Origin: Bog-756 sp963727075
Lineage (GTDB): Bacteria; Actinomycetota; Acidimicrobiia; Acidimicrobiales; RAAP-2
DNA: 64,000 bases
Assembly: GCA_963727075.1 (NCBI GenBank)
Contig: CAVSET010000006.1
Coordinates: forward strand, 2,232,001 to 2,296,000
Direction of reading: 5' to 3'
The notes below the pieces were generated by a model. The model was given only the letters and a program-made list of their open reading frames with translations, was not told where the DNA came from and did not search any database. Both the position numbers and the translations under genes were made by a program. Below are positions 18,263 through 29,185 of the stretch, piece by piece; position 1 is the stretch's first letter, and each line of letters starts with the position of its first letter.

Positions 18263-19285
18263 ATGTACGATTCAGACAGGTATACCGGAGTGGCAGGGGA
18301 CCCGGGCCCGGCCGCCCAGGGCCCCTCGCACGGAGTGGCCGCCGTGTGCACGTCCGGCCTCGTCCGTCGCTTCGGCTCGACCCTCGCCGTCGATGGTCTG
18401 GACCTGTCCATCCGACGTGGGGAGATCTATGGCTTCCTGGGGCCTAACGGAGCGGGTAAGTCGACCGTGGTGCGAATCCTGTGCACCCTGCTCAAGCCCA
18501 CCGGCGGGACGGCATCGGTGGCCGGCTACGACGTGGTCGAGGACTCCAAGGCAGTGCGACTCCGGATCGGGGTCGCACTCCAGGAGGCGGCCTTGGACGA
18601 TCGCCAGACCGGGCGTGAGTTGCTGGCGCTCCAGGGCCGCCTCTACGGGCTCAGCCCCGCCCAGATCAGGACGCGAGTCGGGGAGGTCCTCGACCTCGTC
18701 GACATAGGGTCCGCCGTCGATCGGCGCATCGGGACCTATTCGGGCGGGATGAAACGGCGACTCGACCTGGCCACCGCCCTCGTCCACAACCCCGAAGTGC
18801 TGTTCCTCGACGAGCCGACGACGGGGCTCGACCCCCATAGCCGGGCAACCGTCTGGTGCGAGGTACGCCGCCTGAACCGGGACCTCGGAATGACGATCTT
18901 CCTGACGACGCAGTATCTGGAGGAAGCCGATGTCCTGGCCGATCGGGTGGGGATCATCTCCGGGGGCCGGTTGGTGGCGGAGGGGTCACCGACCAGGCTC
19001 AAGCGCTCCGTGGGCCACGACGTGATCGTGGCCGAGATCGATGGGGACTGCGGGGGTGTGGTCGGCGCCCTCGACTCGATCGAGGGGCTCGACTCCGTCT
19101 CGAGCACGGGCAGCACGATCACGGTGAATGCTGAGGACGGCCCCGCCGCTCTCGGGAACGTCGCGGTGGCCCTGGGCCGCACGGGGCTACATATCAGCAG
19201 CCTCACCATGCGGACACCCACCCTGGACGATGTCTTCATGGAGATGACCGGATCTCGGATCGAGAGCACGGAGGTCCGCCCGTGA
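18263..19285 (+). CDS. DrrA-type ABC exporter ATP-binding protein
   Basis: A 340-residue ATPase of the daunorubicin-resistance family. Walker A is GPNGAGKST (about residues 66-74), the signature is YSGGMKRRLDLA, Walker B is VLFLDEPTTGLDPHS, and the switch region is FLTTQYLEEADVLADRVG. The C-terminal extension ends in RTPTLDDVFMEMTG, typical of DrrA. It pairs with the ABC-2 permease that follows. The stop overlaps a GTG (GTGA) at 19282. Export of a hydrophobic drug or lipid is the family role; the substrate is unknown. Confidence 0.93.
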   Translation: MYDSDRYTGVAGDPGPAAQGPSHGVAAVCTSGLVRRFGSTLAVDGLDLSIRRGEIYGFLGPNGAGKSTVVRILCTLLKPTGGTASVAGYDVVEDSKAVRLRIGVALQEAALDDRQTGRELLALQGRLYGLSPAQIRTRVGEVLDLVDIGSAVDRRIGTYSGGMKRRLDLATALVHNPEVLFLDEPTTGLDPHSRATVWCEVRRLNRDLGMTIFLTTQYLEEADVLADRVGIISGGRLVAEGSPTRLKRSVGHDVIVAEIDGDCGGVVGALDSIEGLDSVSSTGSTITVNAEDGPAALGNVAVALGRTGLHISSLTMRTPTLDDVFMEMTGSRIESTEVRP

Positions 19286-19339
19286 CCGGGAAGCGAATCG
19301 AATGGTGTCATCGGACGCGAGGCCGGTTTTCTCCGGGAC

Positions 19340-20077
19340 ATGCTGTCCATCGCCGGTCGAGCCCTCCGCCAAATGCCCCGAGAGCCTGCCGCCGTTCTGC
19401 CGGCGGTCTTCGTCCCGGCGTTCTTCTACACGGTCAACCTCGGCGCTCTGGAGAAGCTGGCCGGCACGACCACCGACTACAAGGCCTTTCTCCTACCCAT
19501 GGCGATCGCGTTCGCCGTCACCGGCATGTCGAGGGCGCCGGCACTCGTCGCCGACATCCAGGGCGGCTACTTCGACCGCCTCTGCATGACGCCGATACGG
19601 CGATCGGCGTTGCTGCTCGGCCTTATGATGGCCGACGTCGCGGTCATCGTCGCGTTGTGTTTGCCCGTGTTGGCCATCGCCGCGGTGGTCGGAGTGCGAT
19701 TCTCCACGGGACTACCGGGCATCGTCGTCTTCGTGGCCTACTCGGCCGTCTGGGGACTGGCCTTCACCGGGTTTCCCTATGCAGTCGCATTGAAGACCGG
19801 CAGCCCCGCGGCCGTCAGCGCGTGCTTCGTGATCTTCTTTCCCCTGTTCTTCCTCACCGACGCGGTCGTACCCAAGCAATTCCTGACGGGATGGTTCTCG
19901 ACGATCGCCACCTACAATCCGGTCACCTACTTGCTAGGAGCGTTGCGGTCCCTGATCACGGCCGGATGGCAGATCGGGCCCCTCCTCGAAGGGTTGGCTG
20001 CCGTCGCAGGGCTGACGATCCTCGGAATGTCGCTGGCCCTGACCGCCCTGCGGGCCAGGATCCAGTCTGGAGCCTGA
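19340..20077 (+). CDS. DrrB-type ABC-2 permease
   Basis: A 245-residue membrane subunit with six hydrophobic segments, partner of the preceding ATPase. Typical features are RALRQMPREPAAVLPAVFVP at the N-terminus, a cytoplasmic loop with DIQGGYFDRLCMTPIRRSAL, and YNPVTYLLGALRSLI before the last helix. ATG 19340 is the first start in the clearly coding frame. The codons before it (EAGFLRD) still look family-like, and GTG 19282 overlaps the ATPase stop. The native protein may therefore begin at 19282, with a one-base error in between. Confidence 0.88.
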   Translation: MLSIAGRALRQMPREPAAVLPAVFVPAFFYTVNLGALEKLAGTTTDYKAFLLPMAIAFAVTGMSRAPALVADIQGGYFDRLCMTPIRRSALLLGLMMADVAVIVALCLPVLAIAAVVGVRFSTGLPGIVVFVAYSAVWGLAFTGFPYAVALKTGSPAAVSACFVIFFPLFFLTDAVVPKQFLTGWFSTIATYNPVTYLLGALRSLITAGWQIGPLLEGLAAVAGLTILGMSLALTALRARIQSGA

Positions 20078-20164
20078 GGCCGAGGCCGACCCGGGGCCGG
20101 CTCTCGATCGGGCCGGGAGCTGGTGGAGTCGTCACCCGTGGCCGGAGTGGGACACGCCTGTGCC

Positions 20165-21019
20165 CTACGAGAACTCGAACAGGCCGGCATCGATGACCAC
20201 TTCGCCCTGTTGGTTGTCAGTGCGGAACCGAGCGGTCGACCCATCCACCCACATGGAGACCGTCAACGCGTCACCTGGGTACGTCGGCCTCGAGAACCGT
20301 CCGTACATGGAACGGAACCGGTCGGGCTTCGAACCACACAGGGCGTGGAGAAGGCCCCGTCCCGTGAACCCATAGGTACACAGACCGTGCAGGATGGGAC
20401 GGTCGAAGCCGGCCCGTTTGGCAAATGCGGGATCGGAGTGGAGGGGGTTCCGATCTCCCGACAGCCGGTAAAGAAGCGCCTGATCCGTCCTCGTCGTGTA
20501 GGTGACCACTTGGTCGGGCGACCGAGTGGGGAAGGGCTCCTGGCCACCGGATGGCCCCCGCTCGCCACCGAAACCCCCTTCGCCGCGGATGAACAGACCA
20601 GTGCCGGCGGAGAAGACGGGACGGCCGGTCTCGGCATCGACCGTCGTGGACTCGGAGCGGACGAGTGCCCCGGAGCCCTTGTCGTAGATGGCCGTGAGCG
20701 TGGAAGTGGTTCGGACACTCGCCGCGGTCGGGAGCGCCCCATAGAGCTCGATGGACTGCTCAGCGTGGACCAGCATGGCCGGGTCGAAGTCACCGATGGA
20801 CACCCTCGGCCCGCTCGACGCCCCGGCCGCGGTGACGAAGGTGGGAAGGACGACTTGGGTGACCTCGACCGAGTTCTCCGTGGTGAACTCGAGCTCGAAG
20901 CCGGTCGGGTCGAGGGCGCCGGCCCCGACACCCAGGGCATAGAGGAGACAGTCGGTCGAGCTCCAACTTCGTTGCGACGGATCGGACGTGGACCCCACGG
21001 CATCCAGATTCAAAGGCAT
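20165..21019 (-). CDS. MaoC-like enoyl-CoA hydratase (hydratase 2 type)
   Basis: A 284-residue double hot-dog protein. The N-terminal domain begins SWSSTDCLLYALGVGAGALD. The C-terminal hydratase-2 motif is YRLSGDRNPLHSDPAFAKRA, where Asp and His are catalytic, followed by RPILHGLCTYGFTGR. Such enzymes hydrate trans-2-enoyl-CoA to the (R)-3-hydroxy form, in side-chain or fatty acid catabolism. It is divergent from a MerR-type regulator, with a perfect inverted repeat lying between the likely -35 and -10 elements of this gene's promoter. Confidence 0.9.
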   Translation of the reverse strand: MPLNLDAVGSTSDPSQRSWSSTDCLLYALGVGAGALDPTGFELEFTTENSVEVTQVVLPTFVTAAGASSGPRVSIGDFDPAMLVHAEQSIELYGALPTAASVRTTSTLTAIYDKGSGALVRSESTTVDAETGRPVFSAGTGLFIRGEGGFGGERGPSGGQEPFPTRSPDQVVTYTTRTDQALLYRLSGDRNPLHSDPAFAKRAGFDRPILHGLCTYGFTGRGLLHALCGSKPDRFRSMYGRFSRPTYPGDALTVSMWVDGSTARFRTDNQQGEVVIDAGLFEFS

Positions 21020-21055
21020 TGCACCCTCCGTCAGGTTCGTTCATTTGACATGTTC

Positions 21056-21084
21056 TATGTAACACATTCCTGTGTTACCATCAA
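21056..21084 (-). promoter_or_regulatory. Promoter of the MaoC gene with an embedded 20-bp operator
   Basis: On the minus strand TTGATG (21084-21079) and TACATA (21061-21056) are spaced 17 nt. GTAACACA (21059-21066) and TGTGTTAC (21071-21078) form a perfect 8-bp inverted repeat with 4-nt spacer that fills the gap between them. The divergent merR start lies at 21088. This is the layout expected of a MerR-family operator controlling the MaoC gene and perhaps merR. Confidence 0.7.
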
Positions 21085-21087
21085 TCC

Positions 21088-21462
21088 GTGCGCAGGCTGA
21101 CCATCGATGAGCTCGCCCGCTTGGCCGGCACCACCGGGCGGCACGTCCGTGCCCTCCAGACCCGTGGGCTGTTGCCTCGGCCCACGCTGATCGGCCGCAC
21201 CGGCTACTACGACGTCGAGCAGCTCGACCGACTGCAGGCCATCCTGCGCCTTCAGCGTGAGGGCTTCTCACTGGCCGGGATCGCCGTGCTGCTGCGGGCG
21301 CTCGATGCCCGGATGACCCTCGAAGAGGTCGTCGGCCTCGGCGCCCGATCCGATGCCGGGGTCGACGATGACGAGGATTTCAGTGGCTGGCCGAACTCCC
21401 CGAAGGGTCAGCTCCTGTCCGCCGTGCCGACGACCCTGCTGGACCTGTCCGCGGCTTCCTGA
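21088..21462 (+). CDS. MerR family transcriptional regulator
   Basis: A 124-residue regulator starting at GTG 21088. The winged helix-turn-helix is LTIDELARLAGTTGRHVRAL, then QTRGLLPRPTLIGRTGYYD with the Tyr-Tyr wing. The dimerisation helix contains LDRLQAILRLQREGFSLAGI. The tail is short and acidic with no Cys cluster, so metal sensing is unlikely; an acyl-CoA or small organic ligand would suit the neighbour. It probably binds the inverted repeat at 21059-21078. Confidence 0.9.
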   Translation: MRRLTIDELARLAGTTGRHVRALQTRGLLPRPTLIGRTGYYDVEQLDRLQAILRLQREGFSLAGIAVLLRALDARMTLEEVVGLGARSDAGVDDDEDFSGWPNSPKGQLLSAVPTTLLDLSAAS

Positions 21463-21601
21463 TCCCCTGCCTCCGGGCGTGCATCACCTCGGCGGACCAC
21501 CCCGTGTGGGTCATGCCACGCCCGACCGGTGCCGTGGAAGCCGCCCGACCCCGTGCTGGACTATCATCAGTGGTACCCGAGTTGGAAAGCGAGGTGGCCC
21601 G

Positions 21602-21727
21602 ATGGCAGGTATTCCGTGCATCGAAATGGTCACGCGTGCACTCGGGCCGGTTGCCGGCTTCGCTCCGGCCACCGGTGGAGCGGGAATCGGCATCATGATG
21701 CCGATTCTCTCCGCGGTATCACTCTGA
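21602..21727 (+). CDS. Possible 41-aa hydrophobic peptide upstream of an ABC exporter
   Basis: ATG 21602 follows a GAGGTGG purine run at suitable distance. The peptide has a polar first third with one Cys (AGIPCIEMVTRALG) and an Ala/Gly/Ile-rich rest (GAGIGIMMPILSAVSL). It ends 115 bases before an ABC exporter on the same strand. It has no double-Gly cleavage site or modification enzyme beside it. It could be a small membrane or secreted peptide, or chance. Confidence 0.35.
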   Translation: MAGIPCIEMVTRALGPVAGFAPATGGAGIGIMMPILSAVSL

Positions 21728-21842
21728 CACTGCGTTAGAGCACCGCCCCGGCTTCGGCCACCTCAGGCTCGCACCTTCGTGCCCGCGCCCCCGCGCCCCA
21801 TCCCTTGCCTGCCAATCCTTGCCATTCGCTTGGAGCCCTCCC

Positions 21843-23639
<1,797 letters not shown>

Positions 23640-23641
<2 letters not shown>

Positions 23642-23678
23642 GCCCATCCCGGCGGCCGTCCGTCGTCGGGGTGGGCTC
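23640..23678. terminator. Bidirectional hairpin terminator
   Basis: GAGCCCATCCCG (23640-23651) pairs with CGGGGTGGGCTC (23667-23678), 12 positions with one G-U/A-C type mismatch and a 15-nt loop. It sits exactly between two convergent genes, overlapping the end of the first stop and just before the second. No U tract. Confidence 0.6.
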
Positions 23679-23680
23679 GC

Positions 23681-25732
23681 TCACTCGGCTCTGGGCTTGG
23701 CCATGCGGTCGACGAGGTTGGCGGGCATCACGTCATAGTGGTCGTGAGCGGCCCAAAAGCGCCCACGACCTCCGGTTAGGGAACGGAGGTCGACGGCGTA
23801 GCGCTGGATCTCGGCGGCCGGGACGAGGGCGGTGATCTTCTGCGCCCCCCCGTCGACCGTGTCGGTGCCGTGCACCCGCCCGCGCCGGGAGTTCAGGTCG
23901 CCGAGCACGCTGCCCTGCATTCGGGCCGGAACGATCACTTCGAGGAGCGAGATCGGCTCGAGCAGAACCGGGGCCGCCTTGGCCATCGCCTCCTTGAAGG
24001 CCAGCGAGCCGGCCATCTTGAAGCTCATCTCCGACGAGTCCACCGGGTGGTGCTTTCCATCGAGACAGACCGCCTGGACGTCCACCACCGGGTACCCGTG
24101 CGGACCCCCTTGGGTCATCGCCTCGATGATCCCCTTCTCCACTGCGGGGATGTATTGCCTCGGGATGGCGCCGCCCACCACCTGGTCCACGAACTGGAAG
24201 CCTTCACCCCGATCGAGGGGCTCGATACGGACGGAGGCCACTCCGAACTGACCGTGACCGCCACTCTGCTTCTTGTACTTCCCCACCGCCTCGGCGGCCG
24301 TCGTGATGCTCTCCCGGTACGGGATGAGCACCTCCTCGGTGGTCACCTCGACCCCGAACTTCCGCGCCAATCGCTCTGCCGCCACTGACAGGTGTGTCTC
24401 GCCCGTGCCCCGGAGGATGGTCTGGTGCGTCTCGTCCACACGCTCGACGACGAGGCTCGGATCCTCGTCCTGGAGTCGGTGGAGGCCGGTCATGAGCTTG
24501 TCCTCATCCCCCTTCGACTTGGGCTTGATGGCGACCGACAGCGAGACCGGCTCGGGAGGCACCGCCGGGACGACGAAGGGGGAGCCCTTGGGCGCCAACG
24601 TGTCACCGGTGACCACGTCGGCGAGCTTGGGTACCGCCACGATGTCACCGGCCAGTGCCTCGGTGACCGGGCGGGCCTCCTTCCCCTGCAGCTGCTCGAG
24701 GACGTGGAGCCGCTCGTCGGTGTGCGTACGCGAGTTGGTGAGCACGCTGTCGGGCCGGATCGTCCCCGACAGCACCCGAAGCAGGGAGATCTTGCCGACA
24801 TACGGGTCGGTGACCGTCTTGAACACACGGGCCAGAGGAGGCCCCGACGGATCGCACGCCACGTCCACCTCGGTGTCTCCGGCCCGGACCCCGGTGGCCG
24901 GGCGCGAATCGGGGGCGGGTGCGATCTCGGCGAGCAGCGTGGCCAGGCGGTTGATGCCGATGCCGGTGGCCGCCGACCCGCACACCACCGGATATACGAC
25001 ACCCTGCTCCACCCCGGTGGCCAGGGTGGCCTCGAGCTCGGTACTCGAGGGAACGTCCCCGTCGAGATAGCGCTCCATCAGGTCGTCGTCACCCACCACG
25101 ATTCCCTCGACCAGTTGCTCACGAACCTCGTGCTCGACCGCGGCCAGGTCGTCCGGGATCGGTCCGGTCTGAGCCTTCCCGTTGTCGTAGATGATGGCCG
25201 TGTCCGTCAACAGGTCGGCGATGCCTCTGAACCCGGAGTCGCCGTCCACCGGCAGCTCGAGCGGGGCGATGCCCGCTCCGAAGGACTCGCGCAGCTCGCT
25301 GAGCGTGCGGTCGAAACTGGCTCGCTCGCGATCGAGCTTGTTGATGAACACCAGACGGGGCAGACCCAGCTCCGCGGCGAGTTGCCAACCGGCTTCGGTC
25401 TGCGCTTCCACACCGTCCACCGCGCTCACCACCAGCACCACCAGGTCGACCACCGAGCAGGCCGAACGGACCTCGCCGAGGAAGTCGGCGTACCCCGGGG
25501 TGTCGATGATGTTGAGGCGGACGCCCTCGGCGGTGCAGGGGGCGAGCGCCAGCGAGAGGGACATGTGGTACTTGACCTCTTCGGGCTCGAAGTCGGTGAC
25601 GGTCGAGCCGTCGTCCACCTTGCCCTGCCGGTTGATCGCGCCCGTTGCGTACAGCAAGGCCTCCGCCAGCGTCGTCTTGCCCGAGCCACTGTGTCCGATG
25701 AGGGCAATGTTGCGGACGGCGGGCTTGGTCAC
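23681..25732 (-). CDS. fusA2: Elongation factor G-like translation GTPase (FusA2 type)
   Basis: A 683-residue EF-G paralogue starting at GTG 25732. The P-loop is GHSGSGKTT, G3 DTPGYADF and G4 NKLDRER. Domain IV includes YKKQSGGHGQFGVASVRIEP and GKHHPVDSSEMSFKMAGSLA. The P-loop GHSGSGKTT and the lack of a nearby tuf or rps operon separate it from housekeeping EF-G and place it with actinobacterial FusA2-type factors. The cellular role of that group is unsettled (ribosome recycling or stress has been suggested). It is monocistronic; about 250 bases upstream hold no gene. Confidence 0.92.
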   Translation of the reverse strand: MTKPAVRNIALIGHSGSGKTTLAEALLYATGAINRQGKVDDGSTVTDFEPEEVKYHMSLSLALAPCTAEGVRLNIIDTPGYADFLGEVRSACSVVDLVVLVVSAVDGVEAQTEAGWQLAAELGLPRLVFINKLDRERASFDRTLSELRESFGAGIAPLELPVDGDSGFRGIADLLTDTAIIYDNGKAQTGPIPDDLAAVEHEVREQLVEGIVVGDDDLMERYLDGDVPSSTELEATLATGVEQGVVYPVVCGSAATGIGINRLATLLAEIAPAPDSRPATGVRAGDTEVDVACDPSGPPLARVFKTVTDPYVGKISLLRVLSGTIRPDSVLTNSRTHTDERLHVLEQLQGKEARPVTEALAGDIVAVPKLADVVTGDTLAPKGSPFVVPAVPPEPVSLSVAIKPKSKGDEDKLMTGLHRLQDEDPSLVVERVDETHQTILRGTGETHLSVAAERLARKFGVEVTTEEVLIPYRESITTAAEAVGKYKKQSGGHGQFGVASVRIEPLDRGEGFQFVDQVVGGAIPRQYIPAVEKGIIEAMTQGGPHGYPVVDVQAVCLDGKHHPVDSSEMSFKMAGSLAFKEAMAKAAPVLLEPISLLEVIVPARMQGSVLGDLNSRRGRVHGTDTVDGGAQKITALVPAAEIQRYAVDLRSLTGGRGRFWAAHDHYDVMPANLVDRMAKPRAE

Positions 25733-25988
25733 AGTTCGGCCAGGTCCCTACTCGGGCTCACGCACCAGCGAGGCTCGTCTCATCCTCGCCGTTGCCTCAC
25801 TCTGCGTCCCAACTGCACGGTCATGCGGCCCTTCCCCCTCCGTGGTGGCTCACTGCAACGTGTACCGGGCTAGCCATCACATCACATTTTCCACGTTCAT
25901 GCCCGGCGAACCGGCGAGCCGTGGAGGCCGGGATTCCGGACCGCCGTGGCGGCGGGCGACGAAGGCCCGATCCGACCAGGCAGAACAC

Positions 25989-26614
25989 CTAGATGCCGAG
26001 CGGGGCGCGGCGCAGACGGGACGCCAGCTCCTCGTCGCCACTGATCTCCACCCGGGATGCCGCCTGGCGGCCGGAACCGAACATGGTGAGCTCACCAGGG
26101 TCACCGCTCAGGACAAGACGCGGCCCGACGCCCTTCTCCTTGGGTTCACGGCCCGGTGAGACGAGCTCGACGGTGGCGCCGACCTGTTTCGCCATGCCTC
26201 CCGCTCCGACCCGGGCCCAGAGGGCATCGTCGAGCTCGGGTGCAAGCCGGCGCGGCGCCCAACCGGCCTGCCCCGGCGAAGGTCCTCGATGTGGATGAAC
26301 AGCTCGACCGTGTTCATGGGGCCGTCGAACGGTCGGAGGAGCAGGGGTGGGCCGCGGCGCACCTGCGCCACCAGCTCGGGCCACGAGGTGCGGTCACGCA
26401 CGGCTCGCCGCACCTTGTCGGTGTGGCCGGCCAGAGGTGGCCAGACCAGGCCGGGACCGCTGTCCGGCCGTCGCTCCCGTGCCACGAGGTGGGCGGCCAG
26501 ATCGTTGGCCGTCCAACCTTCGCAGAGCGTGGGGGCATCGGGACCGAGCTCCACGAACAGATCGCAGAGCTCCTGTCGTTCCTGCTGAGCGAGGTCAGCC
26601 AGGGTGGCACCCAT
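25989..26614 (-). CDS. TIGR03085-like / maleylpyruvate isomerase N-domain protein (one frame break)
   Basis: A DinB-superfamily protein of about 208 residues. The N-terminal frame from ATG 26614 has LCDLFVELGPDAPTLCEGWT and NDLAAHLVARERRPDSGPG, characteristic of the actinobacterial TIGR03085 family, and MNTVELFIHIEDLRRG with conserved histidines. One G is missing in a run near 26277-26281; the second frame continues GWAPRRLAPELDDALWAR and ends RLRRAPLGI before TAG 25989. Relatives use mycothiol or bind metal through three His residues; a specific reaction is not known. It lies downstream of, and on the same strand as, the lipase. Confidence 0.82.
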
Positions 26615-26705
26615 GGACCGATCCTAAGCCGATCGCTGTCGGCATGAGGGTGGCCGATACCCTCCGTCCGGTGCCACCCGGGCCGGAGCTGGCCGACGCC
26701 GGCAA

Positions 26706-28050
26706 TCAACCGCCGGAAGGCGCGGTGATGGCGTCGGATACCCGGCCACAGGTGCTCGGCGCCCGCGTCCCGTGCAAGCGCGCCGCCGACCACGAGATGA
26801 TGCGAGGCACCGCCTCGAAGGTCACCTGGTCGTGTCCGGCGCCCCGGTAGTGGACGTACTCGACCACGTCACCGACCGGACAGGCCGCCTGGGTCACATA
26901 CTGGTCGGTCAATGGTGCCGGCACCTGGTCGTCGCCTGTGCCCTGGACGATGAGCATGGGAGCCGGTGTCCTCACCTGCCCAGGATCGTTGAGCCGGGCC
27001 CGGGCCACAAAGGCTGGGTTTGCCGCGGCGTCGGGGAGGAACAGCGAGCTCGGAGTGACCCCTTTCACCGCCGCCACCAGGCCATTGTCGCAGTGGTGGG
27101 TGACGTTCTGCCGGGCGAAGGTGACCCCCGAGCTGGTGAAGAGGACGGACGGCGGGAGGTCGGGGTAGACCTGCGACCAGGTCCACCCGATGAGCGCGAA
27201 GTAGGCCATGTCGTCGGGCAGGCTGAGATGGCCGAAGACGCTGACGATGGTGGTGAGCCCGGTGGCGGGGGCGGCGGCCACCACCCCGACCACGCGCAGG
27301 GACGGCGCGTAGCCCGGGGCCAACTCACCGGCGAACAAGGCAGCCTGGCCACCCTGCGAATGCCCGTAGATGAGGGTCGTGGTGCTCACCCGCAGACCGG
27401 GCAGTTGCCGGGCGGCCTTGGCCGCATCGAGCACGCCGTAGCCCTCGCTCAGCCCGACGAGATAGGGATGGATGCCGGCGTTCACGCCGAGGCCCTGGTA
27501 GTCCGTGGCGGTGATCAACCATCCCGCCTTCAGGTAGGCGCCGATGTCCGGCACGGGGTAAGGCCCTTCGCCCTCCATGGCATTGAAAAGCGACGGGGCG
27601 CACCCGACGGCTGCCCCGGTCGTCCCGTGGGCCCACGTCATCACCGGATCCCCGCCGCGAGGCGCCGGCGAGCCGGGGACGACCACATAGCCGGAGACGG
27701 CGAGATCGCCGCCGTTGATGGTCTGCGAGTGGTACAGGATCCTCCACAGCGTGGCGTCGGCCGGGATCCCACCCGCCCCTTCGAAGATCTCCGACCGGAT
27801 CAGCGTCCCCGGTGGCTCGGGCGGCAGGGGGCTGGGCGGCCGGTAGAAGGACGACGGGCCGTCGGTCGTGGCTGATGCGGGCACGACTCCGATGCCCGGA
27901 GGGTCGGGACGGGGAGATGCCGCCGAGGACGAGCACGCCGCCGAGCGCGGCACCAACCACCACCACCACGGCCAACGACTGGAGCGTCGGCCCGGGCCCA
28001 GCCGGCCGAGGACGTTTCCGACCCGATCGCCCGACCGCACCTTCGACCAC
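26706..28050 (-). CDS. Secreted or membrane-anchored lipase, LIP family (one frame break)
   Basis: An alpha/beta hydrolase of about 445 residues related to secretory lipases. The probable start is GTG 28050. A basic stretch and one membrane helix (LAVVVVVGAALGGVLVLGG) form an N-terminal signal anchor. Near 27900-27912 the frame shifts by one base into FYRPPSPLPPEPPGT. The catalytic serine is in YGHSQGGQAALFAG, and VQGTGDDQVPAPLTD and HYRGAGHDQVTFE supply Asp and His. Family enzymes hydrolyse triacylglycerols or other esters outside the membrane. The fatty acids released would feed the acyl-CoA genes nearby. Confidence 0.87.
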
Positions 28051-28085
28051 GCCGTCTTCCGGGGCGGGCGTCCCGCCCGGCGATC

Positions 28086-29069
28086 TCAGCCGTGCTGCCA
28101 CATGCGGCCCTGCAGCGTGCGGATGCCCGGGAGCGCAACGCGGTCGAGGCGGGCCACCTCGTCCTCGTCGAGGTGCCACCCGAGGGCCCCGGCGTTCTCT
28201 TCGGCCTGGTGCCGGTTCTTGGCGCCGGGGATTGGCACGACACCCTTGGCCACGACCCAGTTGAGAGCCACTTGGCTGGGGGTCTTGCCTCCGTGCTCTT
28301 CACCGATCTGGCGTAGTTCGGCAACCACCTTCTCGACCACCTCCATGGGATGGTTGGAGAAGGTCCGCTTGCCGGGCGGGGGATTCGACGCCGAGTACTT
28401 CCCGGTGAGCCGTCCCTGACCGATCGGTGAGTAGGCCATCGGCACCACACCCAACTCGGCGCACGTGGCCAGGAGGCCCGTCGTCTCGGGGTGGCGCCTG
28501 AGCAACGAGAACTCGATCTGGTTGGTGGCCAGACGCATTCCGCGACGGCCGAGCGCGTCGGCCATCGAGTGGGTCTCCTTGGCCGAGTAGTTCGACACTC
28601 CGACGGCCCTGACCAAGCCGGACTGATGGGCCTCGGCGAGGGCATCGGCCATGGCGCGGTGGGAGCGGAGACTGATAGGCCCATGGATCTGGTACAGGTC
28701 GACGGCCGCCAGCCCCAGCCGGCCCAACGAGGCCCGCAGAGAATTCAACAGGGCACCGGCGACCCGCAGCTTCCACGGATAGGGCATGAACTTGGTGGCG
28801 ATGACCGCCCGCCGGGCCCGATCGGGGTCGGCAGCCAGCATCTCGCCGATGATCCGCTCGCTCTCCCCCTTCCCGTAGACCTCGGCGGTGTCGAACAGCG
28901 TCACGCCGGCGTCGATCGAGGCGTCCCATGCCTCGTGGATGGAGGCCCGACCGAGCTCGCGGTCGTAGCCGCCCATCCCCCAGGTGGAGCGGTCCCCCCA
29001 AGCCCACGTCCCGACTCCGACGAACGGGATCGAGACATCGGACCCGGCCAGGGTAAAGGCATCGGCCAT
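28086..29069 (-). CDS. Aldo/keto reductase
   Basis: A 327-residue NADPH-dependent (beta/alpha)8 reductase starting at ATG 29069. The catalytic tetrad is visible: Asp in TLFDTAEVYGKGES, Tyr in the same segment, Lys in VIATKFMPYP, and His in VDLYQIHGP. AVGVSNYSAKE and VPIPGAKNRHQAEEN belong to the cofactor-binding end. It resembles bacterial oxidoreductases of the Tas/YhdN group; the carbonyl substrate is unknown. It is divergent from the monooxygenase/ligase fusion, 116 bases apart, which hints at a shared pathway. Confidence 0.92.
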   Translation of the reverse strand: MADAFTLAGSDVSIPFVGVGTWAWGDRSTWGMGGYDRELGRASIHEAWDASIDAGVTLFDTAEVYGKGESERIIGEMLAADPDRARRAVIATKFMPYPWKLRVAGALLNSLRASLGRLGLAAVDLYQIHGPISLRSHRAMADALAEAHQSGLVRAVGVSNYSAKETHSMADALGRRGMRLATNQIEFSLLRRHPETTGLLATCAELGVVPMAYSPIGQGRLTGKYSASNPPPGKRTFSNHPMEVVEKVVAELRQIGEEHGGKTPSQVALNWVVAKGVVPIPGAKNRHQAEENAGALGWHLDEDEVARLDRVALPGIRTLQGRMWQHG

Positions 29070-29185
29070 GCACGGTACGGTACCCGGTCCTTCAGCGGAG
29101 CGACGGGCCCGCACCCTCCCCCCGAAGGAGCGATGGGCCGTGTGGGCCCGTGTCGTCGGGTGCCCTGATGTGCTGGACTCACTTC

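Noticed and set aside
24392..25873. A 493-codon open frame antisense to the EF-G paralogue
   Set aside because: It is a shadow of the strong third-position GC bias of the EF-G gene; the translation is rich in Arg, Gly and His with no domain, while the opposite strand is fully conserved EF-G.
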